Of a stretch of 64,000 nucleotides of DNA, positions 1 to 11,249 are shown piece after piece (within the stretch, counting starts at the first letter, position 1; every line of letters begins with the position of its first letter). The stretch comes from Timema cristinae (Eukaryota > Arthropoda > Insecta > Phasmatodea > Timematidae). Under the pieces are notes generated by a model. The model was not told the DNA's origin. It saw nothing but the letters and a program-made list of their open reading frames with translations, and did not search any database. The DNA is taken from NCBI GenBank assembly GCA_039000515.1, contig JBCFYV010000100.1, positions 53,629,433-53,693,432 of the forward strand, in the 5' to 3' direction. Made by a program: the position numbers and the translations under genes.

Positions 1-81
1 AATTGGACCAAGCAAGTTGCGGCAGGTCCGAATGGTGTACCGCTAGAAAAAACAACACAGGACCCTTTGGTCTTCAAGTAA
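1..81 (+). CDS. Possible C-terminal end of an unidentified protein, cut by the window edge
   Basis: The first 26 codons are open from the window edge and read NWTKQVAAGPNGVPLEKTTQ then DPLVFK and TAA. The composition is protein-like and unlike the surrounding AT-rich DNA, and an AATAAA poly(A) signal follows at 266-271. I do not recognise the family, and the stretch is too short to be certain it is coding. If real, it is the last exon of a plus-strand gene that converges on jing. Confidence 0.33.
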   Translation, partial: NWTKQVAAGPNGVPLEKTTQDPLVFK

Positions 82-290
82 TGCAATGAGCATTGCAACA
101 GTCGAGGTGTTGTTACAACAGAGCAGTTAAAAAAAACAACAACATTTTAATGCCTCATACTTTCAATCAAGACGGCAGAGTTTTTCGTGTCTTTATTGTA
201 TAGCATTTAAAGCAGGCGAGTTGTTGTTTATGTCCATAAAGGGACGTCTTGTTTATAAATGGCGAAATAAAGATTACGGTTTAATTAAAA
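82..290 (+). other. Putative 3' UTR with poly(A) signal
   Basis: Non-coding sequence after the possible TAA at 79-81, with AATAAA at 266-271. It depends entirely on the coding call at 1-81. Confidence 0.25.
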
Positions 291-463
291 AGTAGGACAG
301 TTACAAAATATTTGGTTGTAATTCCAGAGAGGGTCAATTCTTTTAATAGTGTTTAGACCTTTTACCAAAATATTTATAACATATTATTTGTATTTACCTT
401 TTATTACTAATTTAAACAGATTTAATTATAGGTACTAAACAAACCACGTCATTTTTATTTTAT

Positions 464-707
464 CAACGCGCCTTACTCCCTGTTTATGTTATACGCTTAT
501 TTGATATTTAATTTAATGGAGTAGGGATGAGGAGAGGCATTTTGGAGGTAATTTACCCGCATTTGTTTGGAAGCAGATTGGGAAACCATTTAGGAATAAA
601 CAAACACCCTGAGTAGACCCGACCGGGATTCGAACCCCGATTTCCCCGTCTTCTGTAGGCAATCCAACACGAGAATGACGCCTTAGACCGTTCGACCACT
701 GAAGCGG
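464..707 (-). repeat. SINE-B copy (tRNA-like head, common tail)
   Basis: Read on the minus strand: head with TCGGGGTTCGAATCCCGG (box B) and TCTAAGGCGTCATTCTCG, then the SINE-B body, then a diverged form of the common tail. It could be mistaken for a tRNA gene, but it has no cloverleaf and continues into the body and tail seen in the other copies. Confidence 0.75.
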
Positions 708-1003
708 TTTCGATTTCATTAAATGTTTTTGTTTCTCAAGCAAAGTATTATTTTATTTAGCTAAATAGAACTTAATAAAAACTAATCTGATAAGTTGGCC
801 ACCCAATTACTATGTTTTTGTTTGCAAAATTACAAAAATAATCAGATGAGATTAACTTTTTTCTTACAGTAAATCAATGAAGCAGTGACTCAAAGATCCG
901 GGGTTTGAATCTTTGTTAAGAGTAAATTTATGATTATATCACTATCTATCCAAAGTTTGGTTCCCATGGCCAGGCTGTAATTTTTCACTTGATATTTTTT
1001 TTT

Positions 1004-1282
1004 AGCACCGCGTCTTACTACCCGTTCGGGTTATATGCACTTATAATGTGTAATGGTAGGGTGATTGTGAGATGAAATGGAGGACCTACAGTTTAAACGT
1101 GGGATCCGAACCACGGTGGAGGCCTGACATTCCACACATTCACGAGTTGTGATTAATACAAGTCTTGTCAGAAGTGAAGGAAGGGTTTGGTAATCAGATA
1201 AATCAGTTCCGGGACTGAGGATTGAACCCCTGAGCCCCAGCACATAAGTCCGACACCTTACCCCCTAGACCACCAGGTCACC
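1004..1282 (-). repeat. SINE-A copy, near full length
   Basis: Minus-strand order: GGTGACCTGGTGGTCTAGG (box A inside), box B GGTTCAATCC, the body with CCTCCACCGTGGTTCGGATC, then the common tail ending AAGACGCGGTGCT. The head and tail match the copies at 42878, 48240 and 53435. Confidence 0.85.
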
Positions 1283-1620
1283 ATTTGACGTATGGACCCA
1301 TGAAAGTGGAACTAGTAGCTTTTTTCTAGCTGTCGACTAAGTTGACCCTTATTATGAAAATTATACTGTATTATTGAAGGCTTTAGGCTACACCGTTAAA
1401 TAAAAATAAATATGCTAAAATTGTTTATTCAACAATTAAAATATTGTAGAAATGGCCAACCTTGTATGATTTAGAAATATAAATAATTGTTAATTTCAGA
1501 AGAAAAAAAAAGTTAAAACAATAATACTCGAAATGATTTACCTATTCAAAAGGGGTAGCATGCATGACATATAATAGCATTTTGTTTTCAAAACAATTCT
1601 CATGAAAACCGATTATAATT

Positions 1621-1755
1621 TATAAATGAAGGGATCGCGACACTCGTTTTGCGAACCTGCAGACGCCCAGCGTCGGTAGCTGTGAGGGGCGTTCACCCAG
1701 CCCGGCTGAGAAGGGGTGGGATGCTGCGATATCAAGAGCTGCGCTGAAGCTTAGT
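1621..1755. other. GC-rich island of unknown nature
   Basis: About 135 bp with clearly higher GC than its flanks (CCCAGCGTCGGTAGCTGTG, CACCCAGCCCGGCTGAGAAG). No reading frame or RNA family was recognised on either strand. It could be a repeat head or an exon fragment. Confidence 0.2.
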
Positions 1756-2335
1756 TTTTTTTAAAGATTCATCTTCCTATCATATGTGATACGAGTCGTC
1801 CTGACACAAGTTCATAATCAAAATCACGGGAATTAAATCGAACATCAAACGTTTTCAATAGGCCATAAAATAAAAAAAAGATTAATATAAATATTTACAA
1901 TTATATCTGAAGTTTACTGGTAAAAGTATGCAAACCGACAGTTTAAAGATAGAACGTTTGGATTCGATCGTCAAGGAATTTAAAATCCTGCAAGTCACCT
2001 TTTTTAAAACAGAAGATTTCTATTCTTGCAACAAAAACATGTAACTTATAAGTCAAACTCTCAATTTTTAAAATGGTTTTATTATTAAAACGATTGAATG
2101 TATGTGGTATTCTGGTTAAACGTTTTAACTTTAAAAACGTAATCAAAATACTTGCCCGCCATTGTTGAGATCTATCACACGCTGTGAGCAATGCGGAAGC
2201 AACGTAATACTAAGTTTTCTTGACATTAATAATAAACACGCATTAAAACAAAACAAAATTTCAGTCTGATCACACTAGTGTTTTACCAGAACAACATAAT
2301 CGGTTCATTGTTGCTGTATTTGACGATCCTCTTAC

Positions 2336-2700
2336 CTTGATAAACGTAAACATGTACATGTCCGAGGTTCGTATCTTCCACACCTTCTGACAAGTTCCTT
2401 CAAAAGGTTACCACACCGACTGCTACACTATCTCGCTAGTTCACAAGCACACAACACTATTTAAAAACAAAAAAACAAATTCACTTCACTGTAAACAAAA
2501 CCTAGTCACATTTCTGTCAAATAAAAAAAAAAAGACTCTTCCCCCATTATCTTTGATTACACGCTAACAGAAAACAACCTCTCGACCACCGCACTCAGAC
2601 GAGAACTGACAAAACTCACCGTGACTGAATGCGCATTGTTATGCGCACTGCCGGGCCACTACCTATGGATCTGTGGCCCTGAGAATTGACAGTATACGCG
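2336..2700 (-). promoter_or_regulatory. Weak candidate 5' exon of a minus-strand transcript
   Basis: On the minus strand the segment ends ATGTTTACGTTTATCAAG|GTAAGAGG, a good donor at 2336, preceded by GC-richer DNA. A second donor-like CACG|GTGAGT lies near 2620. No protein homology was seen. Recorded because such a pair is uncommon in this AT-rich window, but chance cannot be excluded. Confidence 0.18.
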
Positions 2701-2749
2701 CGCCCTGAACTAGGTGTAATACATTTAAATGTCAAAATATCATTGGGGA

Positions 2750-2769
2750 GGGGGGGGGGGGGGGGGGGG
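2750..2769. repeat. Poly-G tract (20 nt)
   Basis: Uninterrupted run of 20 G, preceded by GGGGA. One of several long G/C homopolymers in the window. Confidence 0.95.
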
Positions 2770-3146
2770 AAGAGTCAATTCCACAGATGACAACATATTA
2801 ATGTGTATTTTTTCAAAATATATATTTAAATGATTGTGAATCAAATACAATACACGTTTTAAGTGATAAGTGACTGTTTCTAACAGCACATTATGAGAGA
2901 AGCAGATATACAAGGGATAAAAAAAAAGATAGCTCATATCAGCATTAAATCAAGGCCCCACCCCTATTTATTCATTTATATGGTATATCAAGGCGAAACA
3001 CACCTTATACACCTTATGTTACACCCTTGACGTACTCATTATATTAACAGCTTGTTTGAAAAATACTTTAAAATACTCATTTGGGGTAACTCACTCCAGG
3101 TCCAAACCTCCCAAAAATCTCTCCTTCACATTAAAAAGTGTTTTTA

Positions 3147-3394
3147 AGCATCACATATTACTATTACCTGTTCAAGTTATATGCGTTTGTACTAATTACG
3201 CTGATTACTTAAGGATTAGAAGATTAAATTTAGAGGAAGTGTAACTGCACTTGCGTGAAGAGAGAGTGGAAAATCATTAAGGTAAAACCACCTTCAGTAC
3301 ATCCGACCAATAGTCGAACCTCGATATCCCTGCAATTGGCAGTCTAGTCTATTGCGAGAGTAACACCTTAGACCATATGGCCACCGAAGTGGGT
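3147..3394 (-). repeat. SINE-B copy, diverged
   Basis: Minus-strand CACTTCGGTGGCCATATGG head and CGAGGTTCGACTATTGG (box B region), then body TTTAGAGGAAGTG read from the other side. The tail is decayed (ACCTGTTCAAGTTATATGC on the plus strand). Confidence 0.7.
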
Positions 3395-3863
3395 CAACAA
3401 GTCTTGCTGTTTAGCCTGAAAGGGAGCAGTCTTGCGCGGAAAACCATAGTAATCACATTCAAACCACGGTGACAAATAACATGTGGAAAATCACTCTTTT
3501 TGTTTCCTGGCTGAAATTCGAACCTAGTCCTTTTCATAAACCTTCTTTGAGGGTTCTAAGCCTAATATCCTAATGTTAATGTTGAAAAGCATATTGAACA
3601 ACAAATTTTAGTAGAAAAGCCTATTGCAATTCTATTAATCATTTTAAATGCTGGTCAAATGTAAATTTATGTTTTCAACAAATAAAAATACAATATTATT
3701 TGCCTTAACTTATAGGGCAATGTTTCTACTTTTTTATCCAGTAGGCCTAGGGTCAATTATTGACAATGATAAAAAATAATCAATGTTAAATTAATAATAT
3801 TCCTTTTCACAAAATGATAAAATTGGTTGTTGTATTTGCCCTAAAATTAAATTAAGTTTATCT

Positions 3864-4248
3864 TTAAGATTGGATGAAAGGAGATGCGAAAAAATTGAGT
3901 GCTTTTGCAGTTTTTATAGCAAAACATATTGTTTTCCAAAATAAATAAATAAATAAATAATAAATTAATACTCCAGTAAAAACATAAATTTAATTTTCTT
4001 CACACAGTGTTGAATATATGTCAACAATGTCCTGGAATTTAATGACAAACTTTTTCTCGTCATTTAAAAAGTTTCTCACATAATGCCGCTACGCTCTTGA
4101 CAGATATTCAACAACTTGATATCACCGTAGTGAAGAACATCAAATTCTATGTGTGTACTGGAGCAATATTTTATTTATAAAAAAAAAGTTTTGCCATTAA
4201 AACTAAAAAACACTTCCCTTTTTTCATGTCCACTTACATCTCATATTA
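3864..4248. mobile_element. Foldback MITE, family F (old copy)
   Basis: Inverted arms: TCAACAATGTCCTGGAATTT on one side and GACAGATATTCAACAACTTG on the other, with outer blocks TTTTGCAGTTTTTATAGCAA and TTGCCATTAAAACTAAAAAA. Matches the copies at 46.4, 51.6, 58.5 and 60.7 kb. The ends are eroded. Confidence 0.65.
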
Positions 4249-4569
4249 ATAGCCTGTAGATGCATTAATTGTGTGAATATGATATTAAAACTAACACCCT
4301 ATCTTAAAAAAATAATTTATTTAAAAATAAATACAAATCTGAGATTAAAGAAGCCTTCTCTAGAAAAAACAAATTATATCCTTACTAAGGCGGATCCAGC
4401 GTCTGTACATGTGTTTAATCTCAAGTCCTACTCTAATATCGCTCTTAGTTTAAATAATGGTTTGGTAAAGTGTTCTATTCCAAATCACTTACTTTATGGC
4501 ATTAGGTACTCGACAGCTCATTGCTGTACTAAATTATGCACCCATCCCCATTTTGATCTAGGTCTAATC

Positions 4570-5278
4570 CATCTCATTACACCCTAGCCCTTTATTGAGC
4601 TAGTTCTATCCAGTCCACCTCATTATACCTTATCCCTATCTTGAGCTAGTTCTATCCAGTCCACCTCATTACACCTATCTTGAGCTAGTTCTATCCAGTC
4701 CACCTCATTATACCTTATCCCTATCTTGAGCTAGTTCTATCCAGTCCACCTCATTACACACTATCTCTATCTTGAGCTAGTTCTATCCAGTCCACCTCAT
4801 TACACCTTATCCCTATCTTGAGCTAGTTCTATCCAGTCCACCTCATTATACCTTATCCCTATCTTGAGCTAGTTCTATCCAGTCCACCTCATTACACCTT
4901 ATCTCAATCTTGAGCTAGTTATATCCAGTCCACCTCATTATACCCTATCCCTATCTTGAGCTAGTTCTATCCAGTCCACCTCATTACACCCTATCTCTAT
5001 CTTGAGCTAGTTCTATCCAGTCCACCTCATTACACCTTATCCCTATCTTGAGCTAGTTCTATCCAGTCCACCTCATTACACCTGATCCATATGTTGAGCT
5101 AGTTATATCCAGTCCACCTCATTACACCTTATCCCTATCTTAAGCTAGTTCTATCCAGTCCACCTCATTAAACCTGATCCATATGTTGAGCTAGTTCTAT
5201 CCAGTCCACCTCATTACACCCTATCTCTATCTTGAGCTTGTTCTATCCAGTCCACCTCATTATACTCTATCTCTTTCA
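4570..5278. repeat. Minisatellite 1, about 46-bp unit, roughly 14 copies
   Basis: Direct repeats of a unit containing CTTGAGCTAGTTCTATCC and AGTCCACCTCATTACACC. Units vary by point changes and by loss of the CTTATCCCTAT segment, with edge units degenerate. The core is shared with the array at 52471-53100. Confidence 0.95.
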
Positions 5279-6106
5279 GGTCCATTCTAATGTTATCCTC
5301 CCAACTGCGTCTAGGTCTTCCTACTGGATTTGCCAGTAAGTACTTAGAATACAATTCTAGAATTTGACATTAGCGCTGCATGTCCTGCCCACCGTAATCC
5401 ATGAGAACTGATTATACTAACAATGTCTTGTGAAGTGTACAGCATAGGTAGCTAATCATTATGTAGCCTCTGTCACTTCATAGTAACTTCACCCTTTTTT
5501 TTGCGAACATCCTAAATTTCTTTTTGTCATGAGGTAAATGACCATTTACCACAACCCTTTATTCCACATAATCTTTTAAAAAGCTTTTATATATATATAC
5601 ATACACACAGTCTTGGCTATTAATACAGCATAGTCTCACGAATTCAAACACAAGATTGTCAAGGACGTTCAGATTATCAAAAGTTGATTGAATAAAAATC
5701 TTTCAAAAATGCAATTAATTCATGAAAAATCACCTGCACACCAGCAAGATAGAACGTTAACATCTGATTGTCACAACAGGACAAAAATAAAATACCATTA
5801 TTGCCATGAGCAGGCTTGGAGGGAGGAAAAAAACTAGGGGAGATTTTAATTACCACGTCCTGACTACAGGTTCTGATTAGCAAGACTGAGCTGTATAAAA
5901 TTGATTTTATATTTTGTGTCCAAGTTAGGATTGTTTATGTTGAGCGAATTGCTGTTTTTCTGATTCTTCTTCAATGAATGGCTTTCCTCTCTTCTTCTCG
6001 ATTGGGCAGGCCTTTTTTTCCCCTCTCACCATTTGATCTCGCAGTTTTGTGTCTAATTCTGTAAGAGTTTGTTAGAAATGTCATAGTTTGTGAGTTTTTT
6101 TTAATT
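5279..6106. other. No gene recognised
   Basis: AT-rich sequence with a short TATATATATA run near 5590 and no coding frame, RNA or repeat family that I can name. Confidence 0.4.
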
Positions 6107-6619
6107 GGCGCGTCTTACTACCTGGTTAGGTTATATAAAGCATTTTATAGGTAGTCTACCGACATTAGTATGGAAGTAGAGCCAGATGTCAATTTAAGAA
6201 AAACGCACCTTCAGTAGATCTGACCAGAATCAGATCCTCAATCTCGTCCTCAGCAGACCAGTCTATTATTATTATTATCACCATGTCTTACTACCCATTC
6301 GGGTTATACACACTTACGCTAATGTGTAATAGTAAGGTGATTGTGAGATGAAATGAAGGACCTACAGTTTAACGTGGGATCCGAACCACGGTGGAGGCCT
6401 TGGCATTCCCCACATTCACAAGTTGTGATTAATACACGTCTTGTCAGAGGTGAAGGAAGGGTTTGGTGATCAGATAAATCTGTGCCGGAACCGAGGATTG
6501 AACCCCGAACCCTCAGCACAGAACTCTGACACCTTACTCCTAGACCACCAGGTCGCCTGCAGCAGGCCAGTCTAGCACGGGAGTTACGTTTTAATGACCG
6601 TTTGGCCACCAAAGCGGGT
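6107..6619 (-). repeat. SINE-B copy split by a nested SINE-A
   Basis: The tail side is at 6107-6265 and the head side (GCTTTGGTGGCCAAACGGTC on the minus strand) at 6560-6619. The interruption is the SINE-A at 6266-6559, flanked by a duplicated CAGCAG(A/G)CCAGTCTA. Confidence 0.8.
6266..6559 (-). repeat. SINE-A nested in SINE-B, with target duplication
   Basis: Near full-length SINE-A with an ATTATT end. The 15-bp target duplication CAGCAGACCAGTCTA (6251-6265) and CAGCAGGCCAGTCTA (6560-6574) differs at one base. SINE-A is therefore younger than this SINE-B copy. Confidence 0.88.
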
Positions 6620-6892
6620 TAAATGTGTTATGTGACGACAGAAACCTTTTCTTCGACTTTTGCTTCGTATTAAAAAAAAGAAGTGACCTTTACGTACCCC
6701 TGCCAGTCAGGTGAGGCAAACTGTATTTTACACAAAAACATTCCAATCTAATAAATGGTAGACATGCCCAGAAAAATTGCACATCCACAATACAGATAGT
6801 TTTTGCATCAGAACGTACCAGATTTTTAACAATATATTTTTTTTTTACTGCGTGTCTACTTGTTCAGGCAAATCTGCACCACATACACTTAC

Positions 6893-7062
6893 ACGCTTCA
6901 GTGGCCAAACGGTATAAGTTGTCACTATCGCAACAGACTAGACTGCCGATGTTAAGGAGGCCGGGGTTTCAATAATAGATGGGTGTTGAGTGTGGTTTTT
7001 CCTAAATTGTTCTGTCTCCATCCACACAAATGTGGGTACATAATCTCTAAATTCAATCTGAA
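6893..7062 (+). repeat. SINE-B head fragment
   Basis: Plus-strand CGCTTCAGTGGCCAAACGGT, GACTAGACTGCCGATG and the SINE-B body TGGTTTTTCCTAAATTG. The common tail is missing. Box B is damaged (GGGGTTTCAATAATAG). Confidence 0.65.
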
Positions 7063-7169
7063 CAGGTAGTTATTCAGCATACTAAAAAACAACTTTTCAT
7101 CCCGATGTCGGATGCTGCTGTCGGTTTGTCCCTAACTATCTCCTTTTTCTTGTAATATTTCTCCTCGCT

Positions 7170-7257
7170 GGCGAGTCTTAGGATTCGTTTGGGTTGTATA
7201 CATACATTAATTATGCCAATTAAATACAGATGAGAAAGGTAGAACTTTATAAAGATG
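7170..7257 (-). repeat. SINE-B tail fragment
   Basis: Diverged tail (GCGAGTCTTAGGATTCGTTT, GGGTTGTATACAT) and start of the body AGGTAGAACTTTA, cut by the SINE-A fragment that follows. Confidence 0.45.
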
Positions 7258-7470
7258 GGCCTCTGACAAGACGTGTATTAATCACAACTTGTGAGTGTGT
7301 GGAGTGCCAGGCCTCCACCGTGGTTCGGATCCCACGTTAAACTGTAGGTCCTCCATTTCATCTCACAATCACCCTACCATTACACATTAACGTAAGTGCG
7401 TATAACCCGAACGGGTAGTAAGACGCGGTGCTAATATTAATAAAAATAATAATAATTATTATTATTTAAG
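7258..7470 (+). repeat. SINE-A, 5'-truncated
   Basis: Begins inside the body at CCTCTGACAAGACGTGTATT, runs through CACCGTGGTTCGGATCCCAC and the intact tail ATAACCCGAACGGGTAGTAA, and ends in an AAT-rich stretch. The head is missing, as expected for incomplete reverse transcription. Confidence 0.85.
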
Positions 7471-7530
7471 GATAGGAAAGCAAGACTTTGGGTAAATATA
7501 AAAACTATTCCACAGGCTTCAAGCTGATAG

Positions 7531-7747
7531 TACAGTAGCCCCATGGCTTCTTTGGTGCTGACTGACAGTCAACATTTAAGTATTTCCTTAATTTTGACTG
7601 TCAAAAGTGACAGCTGCTAAACAGATGTTTTTGCAGATCGTATGATTCGGCGTAGGGATACGTAATTTGGTCTGGTAACTTTTCAAAGCTTTTATCTGTC
7701 AGCTGTTAGCTGTCAGTCAGAACCAAAGAAGCCATGGGGCTACTGTA
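7531..7747. mobile_element. Mariner-type MITE, family M, copy 1
   Basis: Inverted ends TACAGTAGCCCCATGGCTTC and GAAGCCATGGGGCTACTGTA, continuing inward as TTTGGTGCTGACTGACAG and its inverse. The terminal TA fits a Tc1/mariner TA target duplication. About 217 bp with no coding capacity. Confidence 0.88.
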
Positions 7748-7964
7748 CGTGTGTTCACTGAGCAGGATGGTAGCAGAACTGTTTTGATTTGGACTTTTCA
7801 AATAAACTGTATATTCAAAAATATGTCGTGCACCATAAACTTGTTCCAGAGCCAGTTTAGTAATAAAGGATTTTTAAGTTTTTTTTTTTTTTTTAAAGTT
7901 TCACATAATGGTTCCACCCCACTTTTTTACACAAAAATAAGCCATAAAATACAGTACCCTTGAA

Positions 7965-8253
7965 TTATTATTATTATCACCGCGTCTTACTACCAATTTG
8001 GGTTATACGCACTTACGCTAATGTGTAATGGTAGGGTGATTGTGAGATGAAATGGAGGACCTATAGTTTAACGTGGAATCCGAACCACGGTGGAGGCCTG
8101 GCATTCCCACATTCACAAGTTGTGATTAATACACGCTTGTCAGAGGTGAAGGAAGGTTTGGCAATCAAATAAATCTGTTGCTGGGACCGAGGATTGAACC
8201 CCGGACCCCAGCACAGAAGTCCGACACCTTACCCGTAGACCACCAGGTCACCT
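7965..8253 (-). repeat. SINE-A, full length, perfect 12-bp target duplication
   Basis: Bounded by AGTACCCTTGAA at 7953-7964 and 8254-8265. The element has the head, box B GGTTCAATCC, the body, the common tail and an ATT-repeat end. A clean record of one retrotransposition event. Confidence 0.93.
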
Positions 8254-8265
8254 AGTACCCTTGAA

Positions 8266-8640
8266 GTGTAACGTGAAGTGTTATCGGGCGTACTTTGTAC
8301 CCATAATTAGGTATGAAGCAAAAACCTGGACGTTGGATGGAAAAGAGACAAGGAAAGTTGAGGCCATGGAAAAGAAGTTTTTGAAGAGCATGTTAGTTGT
8401 CACAAAGAAAAACAGTATTAAGAATTTTAAGAGGTTTGGGGAAAAAGTTGAGGTAGATGGAGTATACGAGATAATAGAGGAAGCAAGACTTGAGAAGGTA
8501 TGGGCAAGAAAGGAAAAGAAAGAATTACAAGGAGAAGGAAGAACGATGGAAGGACAGACCCGACTATAGAATGGAAACGGTTGCTGACGATAATGGTGAT
8601 GACTCGTGACAGGAGAACAGGGGTTTGGTATGGAATAAAA
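8266..8640 (+). pseudogene. LINE reverse-transcriptase C-terminal fragment
   Basis: The plus-strand frame reads YRAYFVPIIRYEAKTWTLDG, then ETRKVEAMEKKFLKSM and VTKKNSIKNF. This is the stretch after the reverse-transcriptase palm in many arthropod LINEs (Y-G-A-E-T-W-T-L, then E-M-K-F-L-R). It decays at 8569 and the remaining 3' part is only traceable in other frames. It is 5'-truncated, and the clade cannot be fixed from this piece. Similar remains lie at 11250 and 25925. Confidence 0.65.
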
Positions 8641-10789
8641 ACTGCAGTGATATTTGTTATTACAGTATAATTTATCACTTGTTTAAATAACAGTCGTCAC
8701 TCACACGGTTGGTACATAACAGCAGCCACTCAAGCAGGAAAGTACAATATAAAGTAAAACCAAACAAGAAGTCTTTTATTTTTTATGCACATCTATAAAA
8801 CAAAACAATAAAATAAAACACTTTACCTAGAATCCAGTAACAGGATTAACGCCACCATCTATTGCATCTCTTTTTTTTTTACTCCGAATTTTGCCAAAGT
8901 TTTGTGTAACAGGCACATTAAATAGTGAGAAATAGTAATAATGTAAAAAAAAAAGAATATTGAATATTGAGGGACGTACACAACTGCATATTGGCTTAAA
9001 AACGCGAGGTGGATCCTACACTTCCATTTTTTTTTTTTAATTTTCATAAAAATTATTTCAATACTCATTAAACCCAATATATTTTTTTTGAATAGAAAAA
9101 GAAATATAAATTACTTGAGAAAATATTTTGTACAAATATTAATCCAAAGAAAAAAAATATACACACACAAAATTTATACCTTGCTGGAACATTTTGTATT
9201 TATTATTAAATAAAACACAAAAAAATATTTACAAAAGATTGTCCCTTATTTTTATTTTAGAAATTCTTTCAGAAAAAACACTCAAATCTAGTTATAAAAT
9301 TAAGCTGGCCATTGTATCCAAACAAATTATTATCGAGAACAAAAAATAATGTCTTACAAAAAAGGTGAGACATAACATAGTTGTTTTGTGAGTTTTGACG
9401 CTAAGTACTCTTTAAGTGTACTTGATTTGGAAAAAAGAAAAATACAAGATAATATTTACTTTCAGAAATAAAGGGGGTGGAAAGAAATAAAATATGGTGA
9501 TCACTAAGGTTGTAATGAGAACTAATTGGTACCTGGAACGAAAGTGCACTATGATTTTATCATGTTTCCTAATTTTATGTACAACATGTTATTTCAGTGA
9601 AATCTCTCTTAACGGACACCTCTGAATAGCGGATTCTTCTCTATAACAGACAGTTTAAATTTCCCCTGCAAAATAACGTGAGCTCTTACTGTGAAACAAC
9701 TGCCTAACAAAGGCAGACACCGCATACAATATTCCCCAGTGCAGTAATTATATCGTTGTAGATAATATCCACACTATATAGGTTAGATAGAGAAGATTTT
9801 TTTTTAAAATAATGTTTATTTTCCAATAAAGCAAACTTCTTAGTAATAGACACTCTTTTGATCCTGGTAGGTGCTCGCTATTTAACGATTTCACAGTACC
9901 TGTCTGGTTAATCATCAGATTTACTCATGGATAGGGACATGCTAAATTCGCATTTGCAATAAAACAAATTTTAACATGAATTCTACTGTTTTCACACGAA
10001 TTTAATCTTGTTTCTCTCTAAATAAACACAATTTCTTTGTAATTTGGTAAATACCACATCATGAAATATAATTTTCAACGTGGTAACAGCACTATACCAG
10101 GGCTGCCGTTTATACGAATAAAATCTGTTTTTACTTATTTTATGGGTATAAAATGGATCACAGGAAAAATGAGTGTTTTCAGGATATTATTTAATCTTTT
10201 TTTATTTGAGGTTAGTATTAAAAATCACGATTTCTACTTTTACATATTGCGATACCTAAATTCCAATAGATCAATTCTTTGATTTCAGTCAGTAAAAGAT
10301 TTCACGCTAGGTCCATGCAAGGACATTTATATATACATATATATGGACCTTGCTACAGGCGGTCATATTTGGCAAAATTATATCTTCTTAATTTGTATTC
10401 CCTTATTCATATTTGAGAGTAGTTTAGTCTTCTATGACCACATGTTTCGGTGTTATTATTTGGTCTAAGCTTAAGTTGATAATCAATATTTTGATATTGC
10501 TATTCGTAAGAGACTAAGTAATGATATTGATTGATATATCAAGTTTGATATTACTAAGTGTGAAATATTTTGTGCGTATTTATATTTGATTTTTCTCCTA
10601 ATATGTTAAATAGTTAAATAAACAACATGAACAAAAAATTTAGACAGTTTTATCCTAGTATTTTTTAACGAATACTGATTTGACTCATATTTACGTATAT
10701 AATAACATTACTTTCGGCTTATAATATCATCACTTTTAAAAAAAATAACACCACTTTTCCCCTAAAAATAACCTTAACTTTTGCATGTG
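8641..10789. other. AT-rich intergenic DNA, nothing recognised
   Basis: Poly-A/T tracts and no supported exon, RNA gene or dispersed family. Confidence 0.4.
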
Positions 10790-10905
10790 TCTACTCATGG
10801 ACTATGGTTGGGGAAGGTAGAATTTAGAAGAAGTGTACTTTCAACGGTGTAATGGGAGACACACCATCGTCAATTCAGTTAATTGCGAGAGTGAGGGCCT
10901 TCTTT
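10790..10905 (-). repeat. Decayed SINE-B body fragment
   Basis: GGGGAAGGTAGAATTTAGAA and GAAGTGTACTT resemble the SINE-B body, followed by remnants of the head (GCGAGAGTGAGGGCC). No tail. Confidence 0.35.
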
Positions 10906-11249
10906 CTCAAATATGACATTTGATCTAATTATTTTAAATAAATCTCTATTGCTTACAAGTCAAAATAGTAATAGTGACTGGAGTCGAAATTACTATAGCG
11001 CCAACCCGCTTCAAAAGCAATGCCTTGCATTAGCCATAGTACCAACCTTTGAAAAATGAATAAGCTTTCAGTGATATTAAGGGGGGGAGGGCGGGGGGAT
11101 AAAACACTTCAATGAATACTGTCAATTTAGTTTAAAAAAAATATATGTTGACGGCTAGAAACAATTTTTTTTTTTCAATTTAGAAAAAGAGTATACTTTA
11201 AAAATATAAGTTAATTAAAATTCTAAATTAATTTTTTATATACTGTTTA

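Noticed and set aside
600..710. True tRNA genes at the box A/B matches
   Set aside because: Each continues into the SINE body and tail, the copies are diverged, and no complete cloverleaf with 7-bp acceptor stem could be built by eye.
4570..5278. CRISPR array
   Set aside because: Units are contiguous tandem repeats without unique spacers, in a eukaryotic genome. The same holds for the arrays at 23.5, 35.6 and 52.5 kb.
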